A stretch of 64,000 nucleotides of DNA from Gossypium raimondii (lineage: Eukaryota; Streptophyta; Magnoliopsida; Malvales; Malvaceae): the NCBI RefSeq assembly GCF_025698545.1, contig NC_068576.1, positions 50,316,390-50,380,389 on the forward strand, given 5' to 3'. The position numbers were made by a program, and so were the translations under genes. The notes under the pieces are model-generated. The model had not been told where the DNA came from and did no database searches. It saw only the letters and a program-made list of their open reading frames with translations. Each line of letters begins with the position of its first letter. The first letter of the stretch is position 1. Shown here piece by piece: positions 1-11,306 of this stretch.

Positions 1-542
1 TAAAATAAGGAAATCAAGGTAAGATTTTGAGGTGTGAATAATTTTCTTTTAAGATTTTGATTATATTTTTAGGTATAGCAAATTCATAAACAATCCAAAC
101 TAAAGTAGTGGAAATGACAAATGGAACTGTTTTATAGGCAGAGAATAGCTACATATTAAAGTATCTGTTTATGAAATAGTGATGTCACATCATCTGTATA
201 TACTTTTTAATAGTTTAATGTCATATTAATATTTTTATCTTAAATTTTAATATTTTCATCCTGCAAAAAAATTAAATCCAAATAAAAATCCTGAAATTTT
301 AAATAAAATTACTAATGTGACATTAAATTATTGAAAAAGGATAATATATGTGTTTCATACCATTTTTTTTCAAGATACATATGTTTTGATGAAATTGATG
401 GCATGTAGAAAAGATGATCTAACTGTGGGAGGAGATAAAGTAAAAGTTGCAATTCAAGTAAGTAGAGATATCATTTAAGGTGCAATTTTATTGCAGGACC
501 CACTACTTTAATGGTTATCCATCTCCATTTAAATGGAACCTT
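1..542. other. AT-rich intergenic DNA, no gene seen
   Basis: Low-complexity AT-rich sequence with no convincing reading frame. It ends at the 5-bp target-site duplication of the Copia element (CTTTG, 543-547). Confidence 0.6.
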
Positions 543-547
543 CTTTG

Positions 548-730
548 TGTTAGAGATAATAGTCAGTTAGAGAAGTAGTTAGAATGAGCTGAGGAGTTAG
601 CTAATCTGTTAAGGAAGGTGGTTATCTGCTTCTATAAATATGTACATTTAACACTGTATTGAGGAGCTTAACAAGAATAATTTCAGATTGAAAACACATT
701 TTATTTCTTTAGTTTACCTAAATTTCTTCA
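548..730 (+). repeat. 5' LTR of the Copia element
   Basis: Direct repeat of 5596-5778. A TATAAATA box lies at 633-640, a plausible core promoter for the genomic transcript. Compared with the 3' LTR it differs near its 5' end (TGTTAGAG versus TGTTTGAG) and at three other sites. Confidence 0.93.
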
Positions 731-742
731 TGGTATCAATCG
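731..742 (+). other. Primer-binding site of the Copia element
   Basis: TGGTATCAATCG follows the 5' LTR directly. The first eight bases match the TGGTATCA used by most plant Copia elements to pair with the 3' end of initiator tRNA-Met. Confidence 0.8.
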
Positions 743-758
743 CTAGGTGTTCTTGAGC

Positions 759-3700
759 ATGGCAACAACAAATTCTGCTGCTTCTGACTCGGTTGAATTG
801 AATGGCTCTGTTTTTGGTGCGGATCGGGTGGTGAATTCGCTTCCTCGGCATGAAGTAGTGAAGCTTGATGAAGGAACTTTTCTTCAATGGAAGCAACAAG
901 TTAGGTTTATTACTAATGGCTATGAGTTGTTTGGATTTCTTGATGGATCTATTTCTGCGCCGCCGAGATTTGTGCAAGCAACGGATGGTGCTCTTGTACT
1001 CAATCCGGCGGCATCCGTTTTTCAGCAACAAGATAATCTTCTTACTTCGTGGCTCCTCTCCACCATAAGTTCGACTATTGTGTCTTCTTTTATGGATGTT
1101 CAATCGGCATCTGATGTATGGAACACAGCGTTGGCGATGTTCGCGGCCGATATAGATCAACGACAGTCAAGATTGCGTCATGATCTTCACTCTCTCAAGA
1201 AAGGGAGCTTGTCGATCCGCGACTATGTGGCAAAGCTAAAAAGTTTGTGTGCTCTCTTGGAGTCGTCTAGAACCACCATCTCGGTGGCGGAGCGGACGGC
1301 AGTGTTACTTGCGGGCCTTCCGTCTGAATTTGAAGGTGTTGTATCTTCGGCCTCGTTGTCCTCTACTCCTTTGCCGTTTCAGCGTTTGGTGGAAGCCTTG
1401 ATCGAGTGTGAGAATCGGCATGTTCAAACAACTCAAGAGGTGGTGTATGCTGCTAACTTGGTGGAAGATGAGTCCACGGAAGGTTCTACAAGAGGAGGTC
1501 GTTCGGGGCTGCGTGGCCGTAGGAGGAACTTTCGGCCGCGTCTTCAATGTCAGATCTGCTCCCGTTTTGGTCACGTCGCTCAGAGGTGCTATTACCGGTA
1601 CCACCATGACGATTCATCGTCGATGCAGGTTCAATTGCCGAACCCTCGTGGTTCTGGAGATGGTGGATGGTCTTCAAAATCGAATACAAGACCTAGGATT
1701 TCCAACCTTGGTCAAAATTATTATGGAAATAATTTTGGTCAAAATTGTTTTGGGGTTGGTCAAAATAATGGTGTTTCTGGTCAAAATGTGTGTGCTGATG
1801 GCTATAATGGTTTTCTGGAACAACGTGCAGGAAATAATTTTGGTCAAAATTGTTTTGGGGGTGGACAAACTAATTGTGTTTCTGGTCAAAATGTGTGTGC
1901 TGATGGCTATAATTGTGCAGGACCGAATGTTGGGCTACATGGATGGCCTAGGCCAGGTAGCCGTGAGTTTAGACCACCTACTAATGGGCCGCATGATGTT
2001 GGGTCACCTGATGGAATTAATGGCAATTTTGGTCCCATTGATATTGGGCCAAATGCTCCCCTTGGACCGAATGCTCCTATTAGGCCCACTAATCCTATGT
2101 TGAATCATGTGCAGCTTGGTTCTTCTACACCGACCGGTAATGCTGCAGTTCCATGGCGCACTAAGCCGCGTGCTCGGGTGTTTTCAGCGTCAAATCCATG
2201 TTTTGGGCTTCCTCGGTTGGGCGATCTTCATGCGTCTGACTCTTCTGATCCGTCCGTTTCGGGTTCGCACATAAATTCTACTCAATATGGAGTGAGTGGG
2301 GATGAGTCTGACTCGCCAGTTCCTGGAACGGTTGGGACATCATCCTGGTATCCCGACTCTGGTGCCAGCAATCATGTGTGTCGTGATTCTTCAGCCCTGC
2401 ATAATACCGTTCCTTACTCAGGTACGTCTTCTATTTTAATGGGCGATGGTACACCTGCTATGATATCGTCTATTGGTCAAGGTGTGTTGCCGACAAGGTC
2501 TAGGTTGCTTCGGTTATCTAATGTTTTGTGTGCTCCATCCATTCAGAAAAATTTATTGTCAGTCTCACAATTTGCAACTGATAATGGGGTATTTTTTGAA
2601 TTTCATTCTACGTACTGTGTGATTAAGGACAACGTGACTCAGGAGATTTTGATGAAGGGGCGTATTCATAATGGACTCTATCAGTTTTCTCTGCCTGATG
2701 GTTCTATTCCTCGTATGTCTCATCCGTCTGCTGCTCAAGTAGAATATTCTACTCAACATGCTGAAAGTCAGGTGTTTTCGCTATGGCATAAGCGACTTGG
2801 GCATCCGTCGTCGAATGTTGTTAAGAATGTTTTAAATAAATGTCAATTTCGTATGAATAAAACTGCTTTTAATGATGTTTGTACTGCTTGTAAAAAGGGC
2901 AAGTTTCATAAGTTGCCGTTTACGGTTCCACTACTGAATATACTGATTCTTTCTCGTTGGTTGTATCGGATGTATGGGGACCTGCGTCAGTTGCCTCTAG
3001 TAACAATTGGTACTATGTGTCGTTCATTGAGATGAGTTCTCGGTTTACTTGGGTGTATTTAATTCTGCAAAAATCTCAGGTTGTTACGTGTTTACTCAGT
3101 TTCAGAAACTTATTCACACTCAGTTTGGTAAGACCATAAAGCAGTTTCAGAGTGATGGTGGTGGGGAATATCGCGCGTTGGCATCAACTTTAGCTTCTCA
3201 AGGCATTGTCCATCGTATTTCGTGCCCACATACTTCTGAACAAAATGGCGTTGCCGAGCGTAAACATCGGTACATTGTGGAAATGGGCCTTACTCTTCTA
3301 GCTCAAGCCGGACTGTCAATGGAATTTTGGGCATATGCGTTTACATGTGCAGTTCACTTAATAAATCGACTTCCCACGCCAGTGTTAGATGGTAAGACTC
3401 CATATAGTGTTCTTTATGAGTGTGAACCTACGTATGATCATTTACGTGTTTTTGGATGTTGCTGCTATCCGTATCTGCGCCCGTTTCAGCGTCACAAGTT
3501 AGAGTTTCGTTCTCAACCTTGCACATTCTTGGGTTACAGTCCTTGTCACAAAGGGTATCAATGTCTTTTGCCTGATGGTCGTGTTGTTGTATCTCGTCAT
3601 GTGGAGTTTTATGAATCCCGATTTTTGTCTCCGACGTCTCTGTCACGGTCCACTCGGGAGGTGAGTACTGTATCTCCTTGTTTTCCTGTTGTTTAGAAAA

Positions 3701-5607
3701 AGTCTTCTTGTCAAGGGAACTCAGTTGCTGATCCTGTTTGTCCGTATACTGTGACTGGGACTTTGAGTCCTCAGAATGAAGTAGGGGCTACTCCTACAAA
3801 TTCTAACTGTCATAATACTCCGTCTTTGGATGTGTCTTCGGTTCCTCGTGATGGAGTAGGTAGTTCTCATAGTGGTTCAGTGCACTCTGGAAATCAGGGT
3901 CCCACACCTGTTGTTACGATTCCGTCTGTTTCTACAGAGCCAGAAATTTCTGTACCTACCACGAATGTTCATCCCATGACCACTCGGTCAAAAGTTGGAG
4001 TTTTTAAACCCAAGGTACTTGCTATTGAAGTTGTCGAACCGTCTACGATTGAAGAAGCTCTCACTAGCTCGAAGTGGCAGACTGCGGCTCAAACTGAGTA
4101 TGATGCCCTGATTCGTAATGGTACATGGGAACTTGTCCCTATGCCATCAGGTCGCAATGTTATTGGTTGCAAGTGGCTGTTTAAAGTCAAGAAAAATCCG
4201 GATGGTACAGTTGACCGGTACAAAGCTCGTTTGGTTGCAAAAGGCTGCTCGCAAGTCCCGGGTTGCGATTTTCAAGAAACATTTAGTCCTGTTGTAAAAC
4301 CTGCTACTATAAGGATTATCTTGTCGATCGCGGTTACTAAAGGATGGTCGCTTCGACAAGTTGATGTCAACAATGCCTTCTTAAATGGTGATGTGGATAG
4401 TGAAGTGTTTATGCAGCAACCTCCGGGATATGTTCAGCTTGGGTTTGATGGGAGACCATTGGTTTGTCGCTTAAAGAAGACTTTATATGGTTTGCGTCAG
4501 GCTCCACGAGTTTGGTTTGAGAAGTTGAGAACGTTTCTTCTAACAGTTGGGTTTGTTGGTTCGAAGTCAGATGCCTCTCTGTTTGTTCGATTTCACTCAG
4601 GGTCTATTCTCTATGTTCTTGTCTATGTTGATGACATATTTATTACTGGTGATCTGTCGTCGTCTATTGACTAGTTTGTACAACTTTTGAATAATGAGTT
4701 CTCGTTGAAAGACATGGCTGAGTTGCATTATTTTTTGGGTGTTGAGGTTACCCGATCCTCTTCTGGGAGTCTTCATCTATGTCAGAAAAAGTACATCCGG
4801 GATATGTTGAAATGTAGTGGGTTGGAGAATGCTAAAAGTGTTCATACGCCCATGATTAGCTCGTCACATATTTCTAAGAATATTTCTAAGAATGACGGGG
4901 ATCCTTTGTCGGATCCAACTGAATATAGGAGCCTGGCTGGTGCGTTACAGTATGTGGTTCTTACCAGACCTGATATTGTATATGCGGTTAATAGGGTTTG
5001 TCAGTTCATGCATTGTCCGACCACAGTTCATATGGTTGCTCTTAAGAGGATATTACGGTATTTGTCTGGTACTCTCGATTTTGGCATTATTTTTCGTCGG
5101 TCTGATTGTTTGTCTCTGGTTGGGTTTTCGGATGCGAACTGGGGGTTGGACTTCGATGATCGGCGATCTACTACGGGATATTGCATATTTTTTGGATCTA
5201 ATCCTGTATCTTGGTCATCGAATAAGCAGCAAGTGGTGTCTCGATCTACGGCTGAGGCTGAATACCGTAGTCTTGCTGCTGTCACTAGTGATGTTTTATG
5301 GTTGATTTCGTTACTGCAGGAGTTGCGTATTGTGTCTGTTTCTCCGCCTAATATTTGGTGTGATAGTTCCAGTGCAGTTGCAGTTGCTGCCAATCCTGTT
5401 CTACACTCCAAATTTAAACATGTGGAGTTAGATTTATTCTTTGTGCGTGAGAGGGTTGCCGATGGTTCTATTTTGGTCGGGGAAGTACCTGCGTCCGATC
5501 AAGTTGCCGATGTCTTAACTAAGCCTCTTTCAGTTTCGTGTTTTTCTCGATTCAGAAATTTTCTTCGAGTCTTTTCAGTGGAGAATGTGGATGCATGTTT
5601 GAGATAA
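759..5607 (+). pseudogene. Copia gag-pol polyprotein, broken by two frameshifts and two stops
   Basis: The start is taken at ATG 759, the first ATG after the primer-binding site. Gag comes first, with one zinc knuckle (CX2CX4HX4C, around 1548-1590). Next come the aspartic protease motif DSGAS (around 2355), the GAG-pre-integrase segment with a WHKRLGHP motif (around 2785), and the integrase with DVWGP, SDGGGEY and EQNGVAERKH. Reverse transcriptase has YVDD near 4625, and RNase H has DANWG and AEAEY. The frame shifts near 2935 and near 3090, both inside integrase. In-frame TAG stops sit at 3694-3696, between integrase and reverse transcriptase, and at 4672-4674, inside reverse transcriptase. 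The final codons and TAA stop lie inside the 3' LTR. Confidence 0.93.
1728..1922 (+). repeat. Tandem duplication inside gag (105-bp unit)
   Basis: A 105-bp, 35-codon unit starting at 1728 is repeated from 1833, with the second copy slightly shortened. The encoded stretch is rich in Gly, Asn and Gln with recurring FGQN and SGQN motifs, and lies between the zinc knuckle and the protease. The length is a multiple of three, so the frame is kept. Confidence 0.85.
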
Positions 5608-5778
5608 TAGTCAGTTAGAGAGGTAGTTAGAATGAGCTGAGAAGTTAGCTAATCTGTTAAGGAAGGTGGTTATCTGCTTCTATAAATATGTACATTTAAC
5701 ACTGTATTGAGGAGCTTAACATGAATAATTTCAGATTGAAAACACATTTTATTTCTTTAGTTTACCTAAATTTCTTCA
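5596..5778 (+). repeat. 3' LTR of the Copia element
   Basis: Direct repeat of 548-730, followed by the target-site duplication CTTTG at 5779-5783. The pol reading frame runs 12 bases into it, stop included. The preceding GTGGAGAATGTGGATG is a purine-rich but weak polypurine tract. Confidence 0.93.
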
Positions 5779-5783
5779 CTTTG

Positions 5784-7212
5784 AAGAAGAGAACAATTGC
5801 CAATGAGCCGAAGACCCTTTTTGGTTCTTTTATTTTCCATAAAATACATGAAATGGGTTGAGAAAGAAAGAGAATGATGCCGATGACCCTTTTTGAATAA
5901 CTAAAATTTACTATGTCCATGCCCTAGAAAACTTTGGAGATTAGTTTTTTTTTTTTTAAAGCAACAACAACAAAGGGAAACACCAAACCCAAGTTGAAGC
6001 ACCTACGCAGGAAAAGAAGGAGGCAAAGACAGGCATGGTTTTGGTCCCTTCAACATCTCAATTCTAGTAAATATGTTAATGTATTCTTATAAAATTCCAA
6101 AATTAAGGGCATGAAATGTAATTATCAAAGTATTAATTATACCTCATAATCATAATTTTTTTTAATTCTTTAGACCTGTTAGATTCATAGAGTATAATTA
6201 TATTGTAATTACCTTGGATATTCATGTCATGTAGGGGTTGGTTATATATAAATTTAAATAGTATTTAATCATTTTTTATTTTTTTATTTTTTTATAATGA
6301 TGTTTTAAATAGATATTAGTTAATTTTTTTAAATAATTAAAATGTTTGATTCTTTTTTATCTAATTTGGGCATAAATTGAGAACTAAGTAGTCAAACTCT
6401 CTAATTATAGTGTTTAATGAATGGATGTTTGTAAGAGCTTGTTGAACTAAAACCTCCAAAGTAAAAAACGCTAGAATGGACGTCGTCTTTTTTCACAGCC
6501 ATTTGTGAACGAGATATGTAGAATGACATATCTGACTATACTTGCTCAAAAATTACCCCATTTGTCACATGTTCTCAAACCTAATTATCACTAATTTACA
6601 TACTAATAAGAACATTACATAATTATCACTAAGAATATAGTTTACAATTATATTGATACACTATTAGTATTCATCAATTTTCACAAGGTTAATATTTGCA
6701 AATAAGGAGCTTAAGAAATTTAATTATTTAAATTTTTAAAATATTTACTAATTAATTTTCATAATAAATGTTTTTTACGAATAATAGATGTTTTAATTCC
6801 TTCGTAATAGTGTTTTATTTCAATAATTTTACCAAATAAAACTAAATTATTATAAAAAAATAAATACTTAACTATAAAATGGGTCATGCCCTTATTTGTC
6901 ATTTTACACATATCAACTTTCAGCTATTAATTAAGTTTTACCAAACACTTTTAAATAAACGGTTAATAGAATCAGTTGGTCAAACCAGCCACTGCAATCA
7001 ATAATTAGCTATCAGTTATCAACCAATTGCCAAACATGGTCTATATAAATAATATATAAATGGCTTAAATCTTATTCCAAATAAAATTATTTGTATAATA
7101 TTTTAAATACATTTTATATAGATTTTTAAAATTAAATTAGCCTTTTTGAAAAAAAAACTAATTTATTGAAAGAAGATTTATAAATATAAATAGCTTTAAA
7201 TAAGTTTTTTTT
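5784..7212. other. AT-rich intergenic DNA
   Basis: No reading frame, RNA gene or clear repeat boundary recognised. The sequence is rich in A/T homopolymers and short runs. Confidence 0.55.
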
Positions 7213-7943
7213 ACACAGTCATTGAAACATAATTACAAAATGATGTGTTTTTTTAAAAAAAAATTAAGGGTGGAGAGTGTGAGAGAGGCGACACTAGTAT
7301 TTTCTGGTGTAGAAATACAGTTTAATTAGTGGAGGGTGAGAGAGAGGCAACACCAATATTTATTTTTGTATTTATTTATTTATTTTATAAATTGTTGTGT
7401 TGATTTAGTTGGGCTTTTGATTTTGTAGAAAGGGTGTGTTTGAAAGAAAGACATATCTATTTATGTTTTTATTTAATATTTGTTTTTTTGTTTTTAATTT
7501 AAATGCAAATAACAAAAAGGGTATTAGTTTAATTTTTGTTGAGGAGTTTATTTTGTAGAGAGGGTGTTTTGAAGAAAGGAAACAAGTATATTTCTATTTT
7601 TTTAACATTAATTTTTGTTGTTTATGTACTTAATACATGGTTTTATTGTGTTGAAATTTTTGAGAGTTTTTTTTTGCTATTTACTTAACTACCATAAAGA
7701 CGATTATTATGTCCAAAATGTTATTTTTTCAAATTTTATTTGTAATTATTATGAATTTATTTGTTGGCTTTGCTATCCCAAAATACAAAAAAAAAAAAAC
7801 CAACTCAAATGGTAAAATAAATAAATACAAAAATAAATACTAGTGACACCCCTCTTTCTCCCTCCTTGCCTCTCTCACACACTCCACCCTTAAAAGATAC
7901 TTAAAAAAAAAATCATGTTGTAATGATGTTTTAATAATTGTGT
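7213..7943. mobile_element. Inverted-repeat element, probably a non-autonomous DNA transposon
   Basis: About 100 bp at 7213-7310 is an imperfect inverted copy of about 7838-7943. Both arms, read inward, run ACACA, then ATTACA, then a T-rich stretch, then AAGGGTGGAG, then GTGAGAGAGGC, then CACTAGTATTT. A further degenerate copy of the GTGGAGGGTGAGAGAGAGGC motif lies inside at about 7327-7350. The interior also holds a rough direct repeat (around 7409 and 7540). No transposase is present and I could not fix a target-site duplication, so the superfamily is unknown. Confidence 0.6.
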
Positions 7944-8687
7944 CACCTTCTCTATGCCCTCTACCCCTTAATATACATACCATTTTGGTAAATAATAGTA
8001 TTGGCATTCTATTTGGACATTTATTTTTTATTTTTATATTATGTAGGTAAAAAGTAAAAAATAAATAAATAGCACAATCTATGTGTGAAAAACATTATAA
8101 ATAATAAGAAAAACAAATACTTTGAAGTGTTTACGAAAGATTCCATTTATTTTCATATATATATTTCTACTTTTATATTTCAAAATTGTTTAATATTAAT
8201 TATAAATCAGACTAGTAAAATAGTTTAATAATTTGCGAAACATTTAGCCACAATTTAAAAATTTAAGAATTAAATAATATAAAATATTATTATAACTTTA
8301 TAAAATATACATAAATAATCTTAATCATAACTATCTAATAAGATCATGCTTAAAAGTGAAAAAAGCAATTAAAATGCTCAAATTATACCCAATTGAATGA
8401 GATTTACTAATTAAGTGGAGGAGATGAAAAGTCAAATGTTTTGGATCATGGGAAAGGAAATCGTTTTCAAATAAGGTGTTGGTATATGGAATAGACATTC
8501 CAAAACTGTTCAGTGCATAGAAAACGAATTGCCTGTAACGACACTAAAGCAAATCTCCAATAGAGATAATGACACTTTTGTACACTTACAATTATTGGGG
8601 GAAGCCCACGCATTTCTCCATAACTTTTTATTCATTTATGGATTACTTTATTCCGTCTTTCTCCATGGGAACATTGAATCAAACCAT
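7944..8687. other. Intergenic DNA upstream of SURNod19 copy 1
   Basis: AT-rich sequence without recognised genes. It grades into the promoter region of the next gene. Confidence 0.5.
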
Positions 8688-8854
8688 TGACGTCATGGCT
8701 TATGTTTTCATCTTCTTTATTAGCGACGGAAATTCCTTCCGTATCCATATGCATTGTTCTCATCGATCCAAAACACGTGGCAATATCCTATGTGCTCTAT
8801 GTCCTTGTCACCAATATAGATCTTGTATTTCCAACTCCCCTTTCTTTTTATATA
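8688..8854 (+). promoter_or_regulatory. Putative promoter of SURNod19 copy 1 (CRE/TGA site, ABRE, TATA box)
   Basis: A palindromic bZIP site TGACGTCA lies at 8688-8695. A G-box/ABRE core ACACGTGGC is at 8773-8781 and a TATATA box at 8849-8854. The order and spacing fit a stress- or ABA-responsive plant promoter. The segment around the first site is homologous to 38290-38330 upstream of copy 2, where the palindrome reads TGGCGTCA and the ABRE is absent. Function is inferred from motif identity only. Confidence 0.5.
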
Positions 8855-8879
8855 GGTGTGCAAGTTAGCTTTATGCCCA

Positions 8880-8947
8880 GCGTTTCAGGCGAGTGGCGCG
8901 AGCAATTGGACTTCAAGGCCGACAACAAATAATCTCAGAACCTTTAG
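8880..8947 (+). other. Putative 5'-UTR exon of SURNod19 copy 1
   Basis: The sequence before GTACGTTTTC at 8948 resembles the segment ending at 38443 upstream of copy 2 (shared CTCAGAAC and a GTACG donor). A conserved acceptor before TTAGCTTTGAAG exists in both genes (AG at 11252-11253 and 39021-39022). This implies a non-coding first exon and a 5'-UTR intron. The exon's left end is not resolved. Confidence 0.4.
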
Positions 8948-9607
8948 GTACGTTTTCGATTTTTTTCTTGTTTTCTTTTCTGAAGATTAGAAAGCTTTAA
9001 ACTTTGTTTTAATTTGGACAGTGCGTTTCGCACTTCCTCTTTATTTGCTAAAATATCTCAGTTGAAAAATTCCAGTCTGGGTTTGTTTTCTCAAATCAAG
9101 ATTGATTAGTTATTCATATCTGCACCAAGGAGTTTAGTTTTTAAGAACATATTCTTTTTAGCCGAAAGAGTCTAAAACACAGAATCGAAACATTAATTAA
9201 AATTTTCAACTATTGAGCATATCGCATGGTTAAATATGTTTGGTATGAACATTGCCACTGGACAACGTCTCACTAGTCAATGATAATCTATGTCAATCTC
9301 ATTGCTTCCATCGGTGGGTTTTTTACATAAATAGGTTGAAAAAAAAAATTACTGAAATAGGGTGTCAGAAAAAGTATTTACCAAAATGGGTTACTTTTTT
9401 CATTGGAGCCTATTAGATAGGCGCCAATGAATAAAAAATAATAAAAAATTTTTTGAATAAAATATTTTTATATTTTTTAATAATTTTTAAAAAATACGGG
9501 TCAAAATACGCCAACGGTCGGGTCAGTCCGGTGGCGCCTATCGTAGGCGCCAATGAAGGTGCCTCATAGAGGCGCCAATGAAGGTGCCTATAGAGAGGCG
9601 CCATTAT

Positions 9608-9888
9608 TAGACCTGTCCATGGGTCGGGCCGTGCCCAAAAAAATTTCGGCCCAACTCCTAGGCCCGGCTCGAAATATGGGCCTAAAATTTTGTCCAGGCC
9701 CAGCCCTAGAAAAATCATATGCCCAAGCCCGGCCCGGCCCGGCCCATTTTTTAAATAAACACCAAAAATTTTAAAAATAAAAAAAGTATTTTAAAAATAA
9801 AAATAAAATATATTTATTGTATTCGGCCGAACCTCCTATATTTCAGGCGGGCCATCGGCCGAAGCCACCCAGCCATGGATGAAGTCTA
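9608..9888 (+). mobile_element. Short non-autonomous hAT-like element (TAGACCTGTCCATGGG family)
   Basis: It begins TAGACCTGTCCATGGG, followed by GGCCCGGCCC-rich blocks, and ends in a degenerate inverted copy, CCATGGATGAAGTCTA. It belongs to the same family as the element at 35041-37691. No matching 8-bp duplication was found, so the ends may have decayed. Confidence 0.65.
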
Positions 9889-9897
9889 TGGCGCCAA

Positions 9898-10520
9898 GGC
9901 CTCATAAATTTAGGATTATGTTATAAATTTTGTGTTTGTAATTATTTAAAATTTAATTTATTAGTAATAAATTACTAAATTACTAATAAGTTACTAATAA
10001 ATTTATAACATAATCTTAAATTACTAACAAATTAATTATAAAATAATTACAATATTCATACAAAAATTATAATATTACAATATATACCGACATTCAATAT
10101 TCATACAAAATTATAATATTACAATATTCATACAAAATTACAAAATTACAATATTCATATAAAATTGCAATATTTTTGTTATTAATTATTAATTATAAAT
10201 TATCTATATTTAGTATGAATATTGTAATTTTTTGTATAAATATTGTAATATTATAATTTTGTATGAATATTGTAATTTTTTGTATGAATATTGTAATATT
10301 ATAATTTTGTATGAATATTGTAATATCGGTATATATTGTAATATTGTAATTTTTTGTATGAATATTGTAATTATTTTATAATTAATTTGTTAGTAAATTA
10401 GGATTATGTTATAAATTTATTAGTAACTTATTAGTAATTTAGTAATTTATTACTAATAAATTAAATTTTAAATAATTACAAACACAAAAATTTATAACAT
10501 AATCCTAAATTTATGAGGCC
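9898..10520. repeat. Large inner palindrome (623 bp, arms about 300 bp)
   Basis: The sequence starts GGCCTCATAAATTTAGG and ends with its inverted copy. Matching blocks (TTATTAGTAATAAATT, ACAATATTCATACAAAA and their complements) run nearly to the centre at about 10209. It is very AT-rich and would fold into a single long hairpin as RNA or single-stranded DNA. Confidence 0.85.
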
Positions 10521-10532
10521 TTCATTGGCGCC

Positions 10533-10674
10533 TAGACCTGTCCATGGGCCGGTCCGGGCCCAAAAAAATTTTCGGCCCGACTCCTAGGCCCGGGCCCGAC
10601 CTAAAATATGGGCCTAAAATTTTGTCTAGGCCCGGCCCGGGCAAAAATCATAGGCCCAAGCCCGGCCCGGCCCA
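10533..10674 (+). mobile_element. 5' half of a TAGACCTGTCCATGGG-family hAT-like element
   Basis: It starts TAGACCTGTCCATGGGCCGG and runs through the conserved GGCCCGGCCC blocks, then stops at CCCGGCCCA without the far inverted end. It has the same orientation as the copy at 9608-9888. Confidence 0.65.
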
Positions 10675-11306
10675 TTGGCGTCTCTCAGAATGGCACCACC
10701 ATTGGCGCCTCCCAGATAGGCGCCAATACTATGTATTATACGGGTTCTATACTAACCCGAAAAAGTATAAAATTATATTTTATTCAAAAAAAAATTTTTA
10801 TTATTATTTTATTCATTGGCGCCTATCTAATAGGCTCCAATGAAAAAAGTAACCCATTTTGGTAAATACTTTTTCTGACACCCTATTTCAGTAAATTTTT
10901 TTTTCCAACCTATTTATGTAAAAAACCCTCCATCGATGCTTATCTAGAAGGTTATTATGCTCTTTTAAGAAACTAATCATGACATCACATGTTATATCAA
11001 CATTTTCTTCTCCTCTCATTATTACAATTTACAAGGAAATCACGTTTCACTAGCGAAGTTTTGACGTTTTCAAAGTTGTGCTTCCCAGTTGCACCATAAT
11101 AGAAGCTACTCATACTGGTTACTATATATTCAATCATCTTTGAATTGTCCATATATAATCTTATTATTTTGTTGATAATTTAGTCCCACCCCCATAAAAC
11201 GAGCTGTTTTATTATTCTATATTCTTTGAAGTTCTCATCCATGAAATATACAGTTAGCTTTGAAGAGATTATATGGTTTGACTCCAGTTGTCAAAATGAC
11301 AGGGAA

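Larger units (their letters stand above)
548..5778 (+). mobile_element. Ty1/Copia LTR retrotransposon, full-length but inactive
   Basis: The element has two 183-bp LTRs (548-730 and 5596-5778) that begin TGTT and end TTCA. It is flanked by a perfect 5-bp target-site duplication, CTTTG, at 543-547 and 5779-5783. The domain order gag, protease, integrase, reverse transcriptase, RNase H is that of Copia elements. The short LTRs and single polyprotein suggest the Ale/Retrofit lineage, which is inference. By eye the LTRs differ at about 4 of 183 positions, so insertion is fairly recent, yet the coding region has two frameshifts and two in-frame stops. It cannot move on its own proteins. Confidence 0.95.
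9316..10928. mobile_element. Mutator-like foldback element inside the inferred 5'-UTR intron of SURNod19 copy 1
   Basis: The ends are perfect inverted repeats beginning GGGTTTTTTACATAAATAGG. The inverted similarity continues for about 150 bp on each side (9316-9470 and 10770-10928). A 9-bp target-site duplication flanks it, TCCATCGGT at 9307-9315 and TCCATCGAT at 10929-10937, with one mismatch; 9 bp is typical of Mutator-like elements. Both arms carry several GGCGCC(AATG) motifs. The centre is a second, larger palindrome, and each arm carries an unrelated hAT-like insertion. No transposase is encoded. The intron of copy 2 lacks this element. Confidence 0.85.

Noticed and set aside
375..457. 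Exon-like open stretch with AG before and GTAAGT after
   Set aside because: The next plausible acceptor is only 39 bp away, too short for a plant intron, and the frame then closes after four codons. No family resemblance was found.
8569..8932. Two short reading frames upstream of SURNod19 copy 1
   Set aside because: They overlap the promoter motifs and TATA box, are not conserved upstream of copy 2 and resemble no family.
9413..9774. Proline/glycine-rich reading frames in GC-rich blocks of the foldback and hAT-like elements
   Set aside because: They come from GGCCCGGCCC subterminal repeats of non-coding elements.
11226..11306. N-terminal extension of SURNod19 copy 1 in the same frame
   Set aside because: Copy 2 has no open frame there, the extension would precede the signal peptide, and a conserved splice acceptor lies within it.
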